The notes beneath the pieces were generated by a model. That model had not been told where the DNA came from, searched no databases, and saw nothing but the letters and a program-made list of their open reading frames with translations. Shown one piece after another: positions 10,164 through 19,743 of a DNA stretch of 64,000 nucleotides (the stretch's first letter is position 1; every line of letters begins with the position of its first letter). The position numbers were made by a program, and so were the translations under genes. The stretch is from Vishniacozyma victoriae (taxonomy: Eukaryota > Basidiomycota > Tremellomycetes > Tremellales > Bulleribasidiaceae): positions 372,001 to 436,000 of the forward strand of contig JADPYG010000001.1 in the NCBI GenBank assembly GCA_017654735.1, in the 5' to 3' direction.

Positions 10164-10992
10164 ATGACGACCTCTCGACCATATACGTCAATATCACTCA
10201 AGGTGTCCTTGCTCGGGCCTTCGGTTCAGACGGTTGTACGCCTTCCCACGGATACCTGCGCTTTGATAGAATACGATATTACACACAATGCCGACGAACT
10301 CGCGTTCCTCGATGATAGGGACACCGATACTATCATGAACGAGTATCGAGGAGGCGGTTCAGACGAAGAGTCCGAGGCTAGAGAATCAGTATCAGACAAC
10401 TCTTCCGAAGGCATTCATAATTCGGCGGAGTTGGAGAACAAGGTGATCGATCCCACATGGACTCCTGAAGGCGATCTGGATCAAGGTGCGGATGATGGAG
10501 AAGTTGAGGAAGAGATAGTGGTGGTCAAGAGTGCGAGACGAGTAGAACCTTTCCCGGTGAGTTTCTTGTTCTGGATTTGACGACATAAGCTTATATCAGG
10601 TTCTCCAATCCCTTGGATTTAATGCCTACTCTGCTCCTCGAGCTATCGCACCTCAACCCCGACAAGCCAGTCGTCGAACCTCTCTCCAGCAGCTCCCATC
10701 TGTGTCCGTTTCCGGCTTGCCATCTACATCCCCTTCGCTTATTCGACAAGCCCACCGTCGAACGTCCCTTCAACAACTTCCCTCAAGTAGTATGTTGCCT
10801 GGGTACTTTGATCAGTCTCACGCGGCTGGAAGGAAAAGTTCGTTGGGTCAACTATCTTCGGGAAGTCAGAGCCCGACCAAGAGATCCATGCAGGGGGACC
10901 AGAGTGAGAACGAGGATGAAGGGAGAGAGAGGAAGAGGAACTACTCTGATGCGGCCAACAGATGGAACTTCGGTGGGTTCAGTATGCGATGA
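10164..10992 (+). CDS. Hypothetical acidic, Ser-rich protein with an internal repeat
   Basis: Two exons: ATG at 10164 (MTTSRPYTSISLKVSLLGPS), donor GTGAGT near 10558, acceptor CAG at 10600, stop at 10992. The first half has VQTVVRLPTDTCALIEYDIT, then an acidic low-complexity region. The second half contains a duplicated motif, RQASRRTSLQQLPS and RQAHRRTSLQQLPS, separated by about 20 residues. Each holds an RRxS-type basophilic kinase site. A third related piece reads GRKSSLGQLSS. The C-terminus has a basic nuclear-signal-like stretch (GRERKRN). The gene follows the HIT hydrolase on the same strand. No family recognised; nuclear and phosphorylated is a guess. Confidence 0.6.
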
Positions 10993-11478
10993 TGTACCAA
11001 GTCTGGTACTTGTATGTCTTTCTTTGTCCTAGTCGATTCATAGTATTATCTTTCTCTCGGTCTGTCAATAATTTTATCGTTGTCTGAATAGGTCGATCAT
11101 GTTCATAGAGATCAATGCAGAGGAAATGATGCCATCCACAACGCTCTTGGTGTTTCAGCAATCATCAAGAGCCACTGTCTCAGCGACTACGATTATTCAG
11201 GTCGTTATACCATCATCTTGTTCTGGCTTTGCATGCCTACTTACATCCAGAGCAGAGGAATGGGTAGGTCACTGCGTTTGCATGCGAGTCAGGGGGACGA
11301 GGGATTGATCGGGTCATTGGCAGTGGAAGCGGGGTAGGGAAGTGGGTTGAGAGCTAGAAACACTTCGAGAGAAGAGGTGAGAGAATGCTATTGCATTCGG
11401 GTCTTGAAGTACGAAGACAGCTATAAACACCTTGCTCTGTCTACCACCAAATAACCCCTAGATCCGTACCAGTCAACA
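10993..11478. other. Intergenic between convergent genes, nothing recognised
   Basis: This is the 3' flank of the plus-strand gene ending at 10992 and of the doubtful minus-strand gene ending near 11479. The small frames here are not supported by splice signals. Confidence 0.5.
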
Positions 11479-11813
11479 CTAAGAGGTGGCGTTTCCAGTA
11501 GCCTGTAGGGTAGTCAGCATATGGCGCTGGGGAAAGAGGGTAGGCTTACCGATCCGGCATCAAGATCCAATGCCTTCTGCTTAAGACCTTTCCAAAAAGC
11601 AAGCATATGGGCGGACTCGGCCGCAAAGTAGGCAGCGTTTGAGTAGTGTGACGGGCATCTCTTGTTTGTACGGTTCGAAATTGGCTTCAAGTGCGTAGAA
11701 CTCGGTTGCGAGCTCAGCATGGGTCTACTTTCAGTATGGTTCTTTGAAAGGTGGATGTATAGCAGGTAGACTCACCACGGCGACATGATCTGGGTCAATT
11801 GATGAAGACATGT
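11479..11813 (-). CDS. Possible small gene of about 85 residues, frame doubtful
   Basis: An ATG at 11813 (MSSSIDPDHVAV) is followed by a GTGAGT intron and an exon reading THAELATEFYALEANFEPYK. The best-looking continuation (AAYFAAESAHMLAFWKGLKQ, then KALDLDAGS, a GTAAGC intron, and ATGNATS-stop) is in a different frame of the same exon. Either the gene is broken by a one-base shift near 11640, the shift is a sequence error, or the short stop at 11583 is real. The layout (about 110 residues, Ala-rich helix near the C-terminus) resembles the small gene at 51.6-52.0 kb. No family recognised. Confidence 0.3.
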
Positions 11814-12379
11814 TTGTCAAGTATATGTATTTGAGTGTGATTGAAAAGGTGGATTAGATTAGATAGTACTGCGATAGTGGGAATGATTCTGCAGGGAGCT
11901 ACTGAGATCAGCTTATTTCCGAGATCATACCGGGGTGAAAAAGGCAAGGCGGTGCTTCATTTGGGCAGAAGACGACGTTGGTTCTGACCCCAAAGCCCCC
12001 TTCCTGTTGGGTGCTGGTACAACCCTGCTCGCCGTACTATCATAGCATGACATCAATAACGTACCTTCCTCTTAAATAATCACTCTACCAAGTGTAAGTG
12101 GAGTGCATGCTGACTAAGAGGGTAATTCCAGCGACTTTGACTCAGTGAATCTGATTCGGGGCAGCAGCTACAAAAGTCTCACTGCGACTTTTAATTGCCT
12201 ACTGTTACCCTCTCTGAAGATCCCCATGACAAACACCTCCTTTCACCTTTAGAATACGAAATCGTTCGTACATACGATTATATATCTACAAATCTTGTGC
12301 GGTGACAGATGGTATTCTATCTGATTTAACAATATACACTTGACTACTCCTCGTCTTCCTCCTCCACCTGCTGATTACC
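11814..12379. other. Intergenic, nothing recognised
   Basis: Upstream flank of the doubtful small gene and 3' flank of locus A. I found no RNA gene, repeat or convincing frame. Confidence 0.5.
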
Positions 12380-14120
12380 TTAACCGTTCCCCTGGTTGAC
12401 CTTGACGGGTTTGGGTTGAGTGGGACCGGACCTAGTCCTCTTTTGAGGTTGCTCGTCGAAGTTATCGACGAAAGATTTGGTTCTTTTCGACGACAGGGAT
12501 GAGGCGGAAGCGGGTTTGGAAAGCTTCCTCCTTTCCGAGGTGGAAGAAAGAGCCGACCAGGTGCCGAGTTCGAGGTCGTTGCTGGGAATCTAATTGTTAG
12601 CAAAGGTTGTGTACATATCATCATGACTTACCCCTGGAGCCTGACTTCGGATAGTTCGTCGGAGGGGGACGAACGTAGGATCCGAAGCCTCATGATCACC
12701 TTCAGCCGAGTTGGAACCGTCGTCGGAGGAATCAGTGATACCACTGATATGGGCCTCGTGCTCGACCTCGTCGGGAGTCTGTTCATCGATCGAGTCGTCA
12801 TCGATGAACTCGTGATCGGAAGAGGCGGGTTCACTACCTAGGCCAGCGAGGACCTTGGCGGCCTGCTCGGCCTCCTGATCGGATGGATCCGGCGATGGGG
12901 AAGGGCTTACTTCGAATCTATGGACTGATGCTGATCGGCCCGATGGACCAGCCACAGGAGTTCGGATGGACAGTTTGGCCATGCTCGACGAGGCAGTAGG
13001 CCTGGCAGCGGAGGAGGTTGTCGGAGGGGGATTGGCGTAGAATCGTTCTGTATTATCAGCACTAGACCTTGTACAAGTGAGTGGTAAGTTAGACGCACCG
13101 GTAGCTTGTCGGATTACCTCGGCCAGACCTGGGGGCATGGTCGGGGGCTGAGCCTTAGCAGGCTCCGGGTGTTCCTTTAGCCACTTTGCTGCCTTATCCA
13201 CCATGATCAATCATATCAACGAGAACTTACCGGTCTCCTTCTTGATCGCAGCGACCTCACCAGGAATGTAAATCAATTCCCTCTCCGGCCAGGTATCGAA
13301 GTCTTGGAGCTTCTTGAGTGCCCAGGCGTTGGCACTATCCCAGCCGCCGGGGATCTGAGCAGTCGGCCTGGAAAGAAGCCTCCAAATATCGTGGTAGTGT
13401 ATTCTTGACTTGACGAGATCCATGATATGATCCCCGATATGACCCCATTCTACCGTGTCCGTCCATAAACCACCCTTGAGCTTGTTGACCTTTACTACCA
13501 CCAAGAGGGCATATAGCTGCTCGTCAGCTCTGGATTAAGGAAGAAGGGGGAGACTTACGACAGTATGCATGCTGCAACTGAAACAACCGTTCAGATTCTT
13601 GTCGTATCCGTACGGGGTTCCATGCCGAGAGTGTTTGTAGAAGAATAATGAGGGAAGGAGTTCACCACATTTGATATCGATTCGGCCCTTTGGTACATCC
13701 GCGCAACAGGCCTTCTTGGTCGTCCTGTCGTGGTGAAACAAGATAGGAGAACCGAGCTATATCATCAGCTATGATCCTTTGATCAAGAGAGGTGGCTCAC
13801 AGCTTGAAGAGCCAGAAGTAGGACCATGTACTGCCTCTTGGTGAGACCATACTCGCTATCCTCTTTGCACCCCGCTTGTGCGTGTATCTTGCTGCTGGGA
13901 GGACTGACAACACCCTTGAGGACCGGGACGGCGGGGCCAACATCGAACTCGGCAGGATAATCGCTGCGATTGTTGAAGACTTTCCTCTTCTTATTGAATG
14001 GGTCGGGAATGGCGTGTGTATCTGGAATTGGGCGGTTCCTTCATCGTGAAGCCCTTCGTGGTCAGTGTCGAATTCGCCTTGCCTCTGAGAGGTCAGATTA
14101 AGACAAACGGGTGTACATAC
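12380..14120 (-). CDS. Locus A: unknown multi-exon protein, paralogue of the decayed locus B
   Basis: Exons chain in frame as NKKRKVFNNRSDYPAEFDVG, SEYGLTKRQYMVLLLALQA, LGSPILFHHDRTTKKACCAD with CGELLPSLFFYKHSRHGTPY, then LWTDTVEWGHIGDHIMDLVK with IPGGWDSANAWALKKLQDFD, then WLKEHPEPAKAQPPTMPPGL. A Ser-rich acidic half follows (SSDHEFIDDDSIDEQTPDEV) and a basic end (KRTKSFVDNFDEQPQKRTRS). The first half has many Cys, His and Trp residues and looks like a folded domain; the second half looks disordered. The first exon and start near 14.1 kb are unresolved. The stop is a TAA at 12380, but the same frame continues GNQQVEEEDEE to a TAG at 12344, as if a CAA codon had become TAA. No family recognised; homology to locus B (19.7-21.1 kb) is clear by eye. 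Confidence 0.6.
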
Positions 14121-14674
14121 CAACAGGATATGACCGGAATCAGCCCTGACACGACGAGGGATTGTGATTGATAGATGTCGGGGAAAAGATGTATTGGGCT
14201 GACTCTATCATCATATATAGTCGACTTCAGCAAAATTGTTTCGAACCATCAGCAAACCCTTACGCCCCAGACGAAGCCTGCCTTTGAGGGCCTTTGAGTG
14301 TCAATTTCTCAATGCCACACGCCTTGGTGTGTGAAGCATCAGGGCCATCCTGAATATGTGTCCCTATCCTTTCCCCCACATCCCTTGACGCTACAATTCC
14401 TTTCCTATCTTTTCTTTTTGATGAGCTCCGACGCGACGCGACTTGTTTCGCTGGACCTGATCCTGTTCGGAGTATTCCGGACCTCTAGGCTCCGCTGTGC
14501 TTTACGTAATTTAGTGCTGTGCCGGAATGGTGAGTGTGTGTTCTGCCGGATTGTGCCTCCACTTTGGGCGATCAGTAGATGAAGTGTAAAGTGGCAATAC
14601 CTTTATAACCGAAACATACACCCCTTCACTTCACAATCACTCTCTTTATATGATAGTATAGAACCTCAGCTATT
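14121..14674. other. Divergent promoter region, locus A and the intronless gene
   Basis: Holds the unresolved 5' end of locus A and the promoter of the plus-strand gene at 14675. A TATA-like string (ctctttatatgatagtatag) lies about 30 bp before the ATG at 14675. No other gene seen. Confidence 0.5.
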
Positions 14675-16015
14675 ATGCCACCATTCGTCCAGTCTGCCAA
14701 TTGGCAGACCCTGGCTCGCCAGGCTGGGCGCCCACTCACCAAAGTAAAACCGCCCAATCTTAATACTATAAAGACTACCCTACCTGGAAAAGTAGTTAGG
14801 GCTATTCATCGATCCTTCCCATCACTTTCGACACCAGCCCATCTCCTCGAGCTTAATCCAGCCTACGCATTCAACTCTTCCGGTAATCAGCTATCGAGAG
14901 GATTCAATAAGGCTGTCACACTTAATCGGCTTCACCAGCCATTCGCTCAAGCTAGTCGAGGGATCCGAACCGCTGCTCGACGACCGACTACTCCCTTCGC
15001 TACCAACGTTGGACTCGGATCTGCTAGATCATACTCCGCCGGTCCCCAGCAAGCTTTCCACGGAAAGGTGCCTATGGGATTAAGGGCACTCGCTTCTTTA
15101 CTTGATCAAGATACCGAGAAAACCCTACCTGGCCGATCTTACTACAAGCCCTACAACAGGCCTCAGAAACACACAAGGACCGCCAAGCGATCAGTCCGAT
15201 CTTCCATCTCGAGCATTGACTTAGAAATGGACCGACACTTTCCTCGACGACAGGCTGCTGCTGGTCCAGCTCATGCTGAGAATCTCTTGCAACCCGAGCA
15301 ACTCGTTACTGGTGGTATCAACACTACCCTCACAATCCCCATCGGCAGGAGCTACCTCGAGATTCTCGGTCTTCCTCCCGCTGAGCCGCTCGCAGCAAAT
15401 GAACTGGGTCGGAATAGATTTGCCAATCTCGACAATATACGTGTTCACGGCATACTCAACAATCCGGCAGCTCGGCACATGCTTGCTCTCTTCAATAAGC
15501 TTGACGCGCTGGGCGTTACGCAGATCAACGAAGAAGGGGAATTCTCTCAAGTCGAAGGAACATTGGAATTCGTGGAGCTCGATGGTGAACGGGAGCTGGA
15601 CGAGGTACAACTCAAATTCTATGACCGATCCGAGGCGGACGTGCGGAAGATTATAGGAGAGAGTATGAGACCAAGGAATGAAGGATGGACATTGAGGGAG
15701 GAACGAGCCATCAAGATTGTCAGCCCCGCAGAAGCTCTAGCGGCACTGGAACGCTGGGCAGATGCCCAAGGACCTAATTGGCCAAGACCGAGACCTATCG
15801 ATAATAGCGAGCTCGTCATGCCTCTTATCGATATCGATCCTATGGCTGCGACAATCCATGCTTGGGACCACGATGATGCAGGGCAATGGAACGGATCGGA
15901 CTTTGGAGTAGATACCCCTGATTCCGATTCGGATGGGTTGTCGGATTATAGTGTGATGGAGGCGTTCCCGGCTCAGCAGGATATGGAGGAGTTTGGCGGT
16001 GAATGGGAGGATTGA
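14675..16015 (+). CDS. Intronless hypothetical protein, 446 residues
   Basis: One uninterrupted frame from MPPFVQSANWQTLARQAGRP to GGEWED; the lack of introns is unusual in this window. The first 130 residues are basic with many Arg, Ser and Ala and almost no acidic residues, compatible with a mitochondrial presequence. The middle is ordered-looking (LTIPIGRSYLEILGLPP, ARHMLALFNKLDALGVTQIN). The last 70 residues are very acidic (DSDSDGLSDYSVMEAFPAQQ). No domain recognised. The gene is convergent with EMC7. Lineage-specific or retro-derived origin would fit the missing introns but is inference. Confidence 0.65.
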   Translation: MPPFVQSANWQTLARQAGRPLTKVKPPNLNTIKTTLPGKVVRAIHRSFPSLSTPAHLLELNPAYAFNSSGNQLSRGFNKAVTLNRLHQPFAQASRGIRTAARRPTTPFATNVGLGSARSYSAGPQQAFHGKVPMGLRALASLLDQDTEKTLPGRSYYKPYNRPQKHTRTAKRSVRSSISSIDLEMDRHFPRRQAAAGPAHAENLLQPEQLVTGGINTTLTIPIGRSYLEILGLPPAEPLAANELGRNRFANLDNIRVHGILNNPAARHMLALFNKLDALGVTQINEEGEFSQVEGTLEFVELDGERELDEVQLKFYDRSEADVRKIIGESMRPRNEGWTLREERAIKIVSPAEALAALERWADAQGPNWPRPRPIDNSELVMPLIDIDPMAATIHAWDHDDAGQWNGSDFGVDTPDSDSDGLSDYSVMEAFPAQQDMEEFGGEWED

Positions 16016-16270
16016 TAAGTGATGAAGATTGTATTCTGCCGAGTTAGGCGTCAAGGATGATAGATGTACACGAGACACGATGTATGTTTTGCTTATGAGA
16101 TTTGTCAACGTCAGTCATCAATGAGTGCCACCTTGAGAGGTGATGGTACCCTCACCGTACAGCCTGCATATCGTACAGCCTTGTGATCATGGCGCTCAAG
16201 AACGCTAGCCAAGGGACAACGGGGATTGATCAAGTCAGAAAAGAGGAAAAGGGAGGGGTAGTGATGATTC

Positions 16271-16492
16271 GCGCAAGCAAGTCGCAGGCTGGCGCAACCT
16301 GGCGCATACACGCGGAAATGGCGCAATTATGATCAGACGTCTGGAAGACGACATTGGGACCGAGACCAGCGGTCGGATAGGGATGAGGAGGGATGGTATT
16401 GACTTGCGCACGAAAGCAGCGAGGGTTGTGCAAGCTGGCGCATTCCTGCGCATCACTGCGCATCCCTGCGCATACGGGCGCAGGCTGGCGCA
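16271..16492. repeat. Cluster of eleven GCGCA motifs, six at exact 10-bp spacing
   Basis: GCGCA begins at 16271, 16292, 16302, 16321, 16406, 16438, 16448, 16458, 16468, 16478 and 16488. Most copies read tGGCGCA or cTGCGCAt. The last six are spaced exactly 10 bp, one DNA helical turn. The cluster lies in the 3'-3' interval between the intronless gene (ends 16015) and EMC7 (ends 16670), not in an obvious promoter. Confidence 0.85.
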
Positions 16493-16669
16493 GCTATGTC
16501 TGGCCGTTTGGACGACAACACTTGGGTCGTGTCTATCTCTTCAAATAGAGATGACTGACTTTGCGTTGACCAGCGGTGATGATATCGTGTTACATATCTC
16601 TATTTCCGTTATAATAGATGGGTTCCGCATCCTCGGTATTGATCCCAGTCAAACTATGCTTCTCCTGGC

Positions 16670-17573
16670 TCACTTGCCCTTTCTCTTCTTGCCTCCTGAC
16701 GGCGTCGATGCTCGTCCTGGTACCTCGGCAGCTGGTGCGCCGGCGAGCATGCTTGATAATCTATTATCAGCACAATCTCAAGCAGAGATGAGTAAACTTA
16801 CCCGCCTGACCAGTCCATACTCTTCATCGCCTCGACCTTCTTCCTAGCTTCTGCCATATCCTGTGCAGACTCTGGGTCCATGTCTGCTAGCGATTCCTAC
16901 GAAGTCAGCGACTCGCCTGATGTGAGAATCGAAAGGACGTACCTGTAATTTCGGCATAGCATACATCATGACCCCACTGAACAGCATCATGAGTACCATA
17001 GGGCTCTTTAATAGACCCATCACATTCATTCCTGGAGCTGGGATGAAGTAGTCGTCTTGTCGTCCATAGAGGATGAATGGGTATGGAAGGGATGGGGATT
17101 TGGAGGGATCATTGGGGAGTTTGGTAGGGTGCCATGGTTGGATGTGGACGATTTCAGAGGTTGATGTATCGATACTTGTATCGGGGATGACGGAGATCAA
17201 GACCTAGTCATCAGCTTGGCCGGTTCTGGAAAGCTGCAGCTTACACTAGCAACAGAGTATCCAGGTACAGAAGGTGTGAGGACGTATGATCCCTGCTCGA
17301 CTCCTTCTATCGTGAATGTCCCATCTGCCTTGACCCATGCACCATTGATTCCATGATCCAGCTTGACTCGACTAGAAGCAGGTATCGTTGTGTCTGAGAA
17401 AGTCAGATACCGCATCTGGAAGATGGTAGGTGGACTTACTAGCAGGTAGCTCTATTCGCCCGACGAGGTTCAACGCCAACGACAACGGCAGTAGAGTTCT
17501 GAAAATCAGCTTGAGCCCCCCGATGGACAGATAGCACTCACATCAGAGCCAGCAATGCCCGTATTGAATACAT
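16670..17573 (-). CDS. EMC7: ER membrane protein complex subunit 7
   Basis: EMC inserts and helps fold membrane proteins in the ER; EMC7 contributes a lumenal beta-sandwich and a C-terminal anchor. The start at 17573 gives a signal peptide (MYSIRALLALITLLPLSLA) joined across a GTGAGT intron to LNLVGRIELPA. The lumenal domain reads KLDHGINGAWVKADGTFTIE and GSYVLTPSVPGYSVAS, then IHPWHP-like EIVHIQPWHPTKL. The family-typical end follows: YFIPAPGMNVMGLLKSPMVL with a membrane span and MMYAMPKL, then a cytosolic helix (DPESAQDMAEARKKVEAMKS) and a Lys-rich tail (SGGKKRKGK) in a last exon after the GTAAGT intron at about 16806. Five or six short introns. Residue pattern and length fit EMC7 well. Confidence 0.9.
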
Positions 17574-17620
17574 GGTGGTGGTATGGAGGGAGACAAGGAG
17601 GTATTCCACCCTTTCTAGGT

Positions 17621-17701
17621 GTGACTGACGCGTTTGGTCCCGGTGACTCTATCATCTGTCAGTCACATCCGTCAGTCACGTCAGTCACGACCGTCAGTCA
17701 C
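17621..17701. promoter_or_regulatory. Five copies of GTCAGTCAC upstream of EMC7
   Basis: GTCAGTCAC starts at 17658, 17671, 17680 and 17693 (spacing 13, 9, 13), with its reverse complement GTGACTGAC at 17621, overlapping an ACGCGT. They lie 48-128 bp upstream of the EMC7 start. The TGACT core resembles bZIP half-sites; the factor is unknown. Confidence 0.6.
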
Positions 17702-18355
17702 ACATCGACAAGGCATACAATGGGGATCGATTAAGGACGAGACGAATCAGTCGAAGTGGTAGAGATGTTGCAGATGCTTACTGGTAAAGACGGATGGAAG
17801 ATGGGATTGAAAAAGCCCCTTGGATGCTCAAGCCGGATTACTGTCCTTCACTATCGTAACACCTCTCGAATAGGCATCATAGTGCTCACCAGCTGTGAGA
17901 GAATGTTAACGAGGGGCTGGCTCGATAGAGATACCTTGAATAGCTCAGCAACGAAGGAAGGATGAAACGAGAGGTCCGTGCTTAAAAATTCGAACTCGGT
18001 TGTTACTACTCAGATAACTCTTCTCTTCTCTTCTCTCTCCTATCTTTCTCTCTCTTCATTCCCTCCATCAACCCCCCTGAGTCTCTACCACTCACCCCTT
18101 ACCATTCATCAGTCATCTGTCTAGCTCGAAGGACATAGCAGTGCGACTTGGCTTATAGGTGAGTTTTCTCTGCTTGATCATATTCGAGGATGTACACTGA
18201 TATTTGCAGATATTGCAAGTCAAGTCATCAAGTTCTTCGTACGTAAAGCAGATCACGTGAACTAAGCCCTGGTAAGTCTTGCCTTCGTGGATCGGAAGTA
18301 GAGCTAATCTCAAGCAAATTCCCTGCTACTCTCCATTGACTGTAATCACCCACCG
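17702..18355. other. Intergenic; pyrimidine tract and probable 5' UTR intron
   Basis: Between divergent EMC7 and the F-box-like gene. A CT-rich tract at about 18018-18065 is typical of fungal core promoters. A GTGAGT..CTGATATTTGCAG pair at about 18160-18210 looks like a 5' UTR intron of the downstream gene. No coding frame supported. Confidence 0.45.
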
Positions 18356-19227
18356 ATGACCGACTTATCCGCATCCTCTGCTAGTGACAGGTAATGTGGC
18401 CATGTCTTGTTCATCGTATATTATACTGACTGACTAGGATGAAAGGCCAAGATCAATCCACGGTCTGGCCCCTCGTCGCTCGGTTCCTTGTCGACAATAA
18501 CGACATTGCTACCGGTACCCAGGCTGCCAGGCGCCGCTCTTTCTCCGCAACTGCCCTTCTCCTCCTCAGCAAACAAATACATCAACAATGCGTGCCGGTG
18601 ATATATCACAACGTCAATGTCTGCGAATACTCCGCCTTCAGACTTCCCAAAAGCTTGCTTGATGAACAAGAGGACGGCAGTCCAGCCAGAGAACGCAAAA
18701 GAGCCTACCGACAGGCGATCGTCAGCTTCTCACTCAAGCACCTACCCAAAACCTCGACTGCTCTCATGTGGCAATCTGGGCTCGATTACCTCTGGAGCTC
18801 GTTGAGCCAGGGCCCAATGTTCCCTTCCTTGAAGATCATCAAAGTTAGTTCAATGTACATCAAGTACTTGGTCCTCTACTTGGTGGCCAAGACTCCTCGA
18901 CATTCCTCGAGACCACATCTCGACTGCTTTCATCCATTCACGGCTGTATTGGTGCGCTTGTATAAGGATAGACCTTCACTCAAATTCGCAATCCGAGAAG
19001 GCAGGGGGGGAAAATGGGATGAAAGACACTTCAAGAGCATGATACTAATGGAATTGTGGGACTACAAGACTGGGATCAGAGGTATCAAGGAACAAACCAA
19101 GGTCAGCGCCGTTGATCACGCTTGCGCTGGCGTCGGGAATAAATGGACCATCAACGAATTCAAGCAAATCCCCAAGCGAAGTATCATTTTTCGACAACCC
19201 CAGGCCAGCGGCACCGCCATCGCCTGA
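18356..19227 (+). CDS. F-box-like hypothetical protein
   Basis: A short first exon (MTDLSASSASDR, ATG at 18356) is joined by a 45-bp intron (GTAATG..CTGACTGACTAG) to one long exon ending at 19227. Residues from about 20 to 85 (STVWPLVARFLVDNNDIATG, TALLLLSKQIHQQCVPVIYH) fit the degenerate F-box pattern common in this fungal group, where 'LL.LSK...P.iY..V.V' follows a first helix. The rest has no repeats I recognise. If it is an F-box protein it would connect substrates to an SCF ubiquitin ligase. A second F-box-like gene with a similar layout is at 55.1 kb. The family call is tentative. Confidence 0.5.
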
Positions 19228-19743
19228 ACTATCACGCAAGCACCCTCGACCTTCTCCTCGTTGTCTCTCTCTCTCTCGCCAACTCCACTATCCGGCAGAT
19301 CTCCCGCTCGAGCCGCTCGCCTACTCTCGTATCAATCCACCAATCCTCGCTCATTCGCTCGTCAATGCCATCGATGTCGAAATTTCGGTAGATTTCAGTT
19401 GTATGTATAGCAACATGTAAGTAAATCAGTCGTATGCATGTACCGATGTCCCATGGCAGTGAGTCGAATCATAACTATGTTGACGTACACTGAGTGCCTC
19501 CATTCCCCAAGAAGGATCTTGGACCCCCTCCCTGTGTACTAAAATTCCTCGGATTGGTACGTACCGAGCAACGATCTCGCTGCTGCTCGTCGATGAAAGG
19601 CTGACTTTCGAGTCCGAACATACGAGCTGATTCGGATGATGTCATGAATGGGTCCGTAATCAACTGATCCTGGCCCGTCTTGCTTCGAGAGCTGTTGTTA
19701 ACTCCTTGTCCTCGATTGTGTGGTGCTGATGGGTACACCTCAG
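19228..19743. other. Intergenic or eroded 5' part of locus B
   Basis: No supported gene. By position this should hold the first exons of the locus B copy, but I could not align it to the locus A upstream exons, so those are probably lost or highly diverged. Confidence 0.4.

Noticed and set aside
16329..16847. A 172-codon plus-strand frame across the GCGCA cluster and the EMC7 3' exons
   Set aside because: Its second half is the complement of well-supported EMC7 exons, and its first half is only motif sequence.
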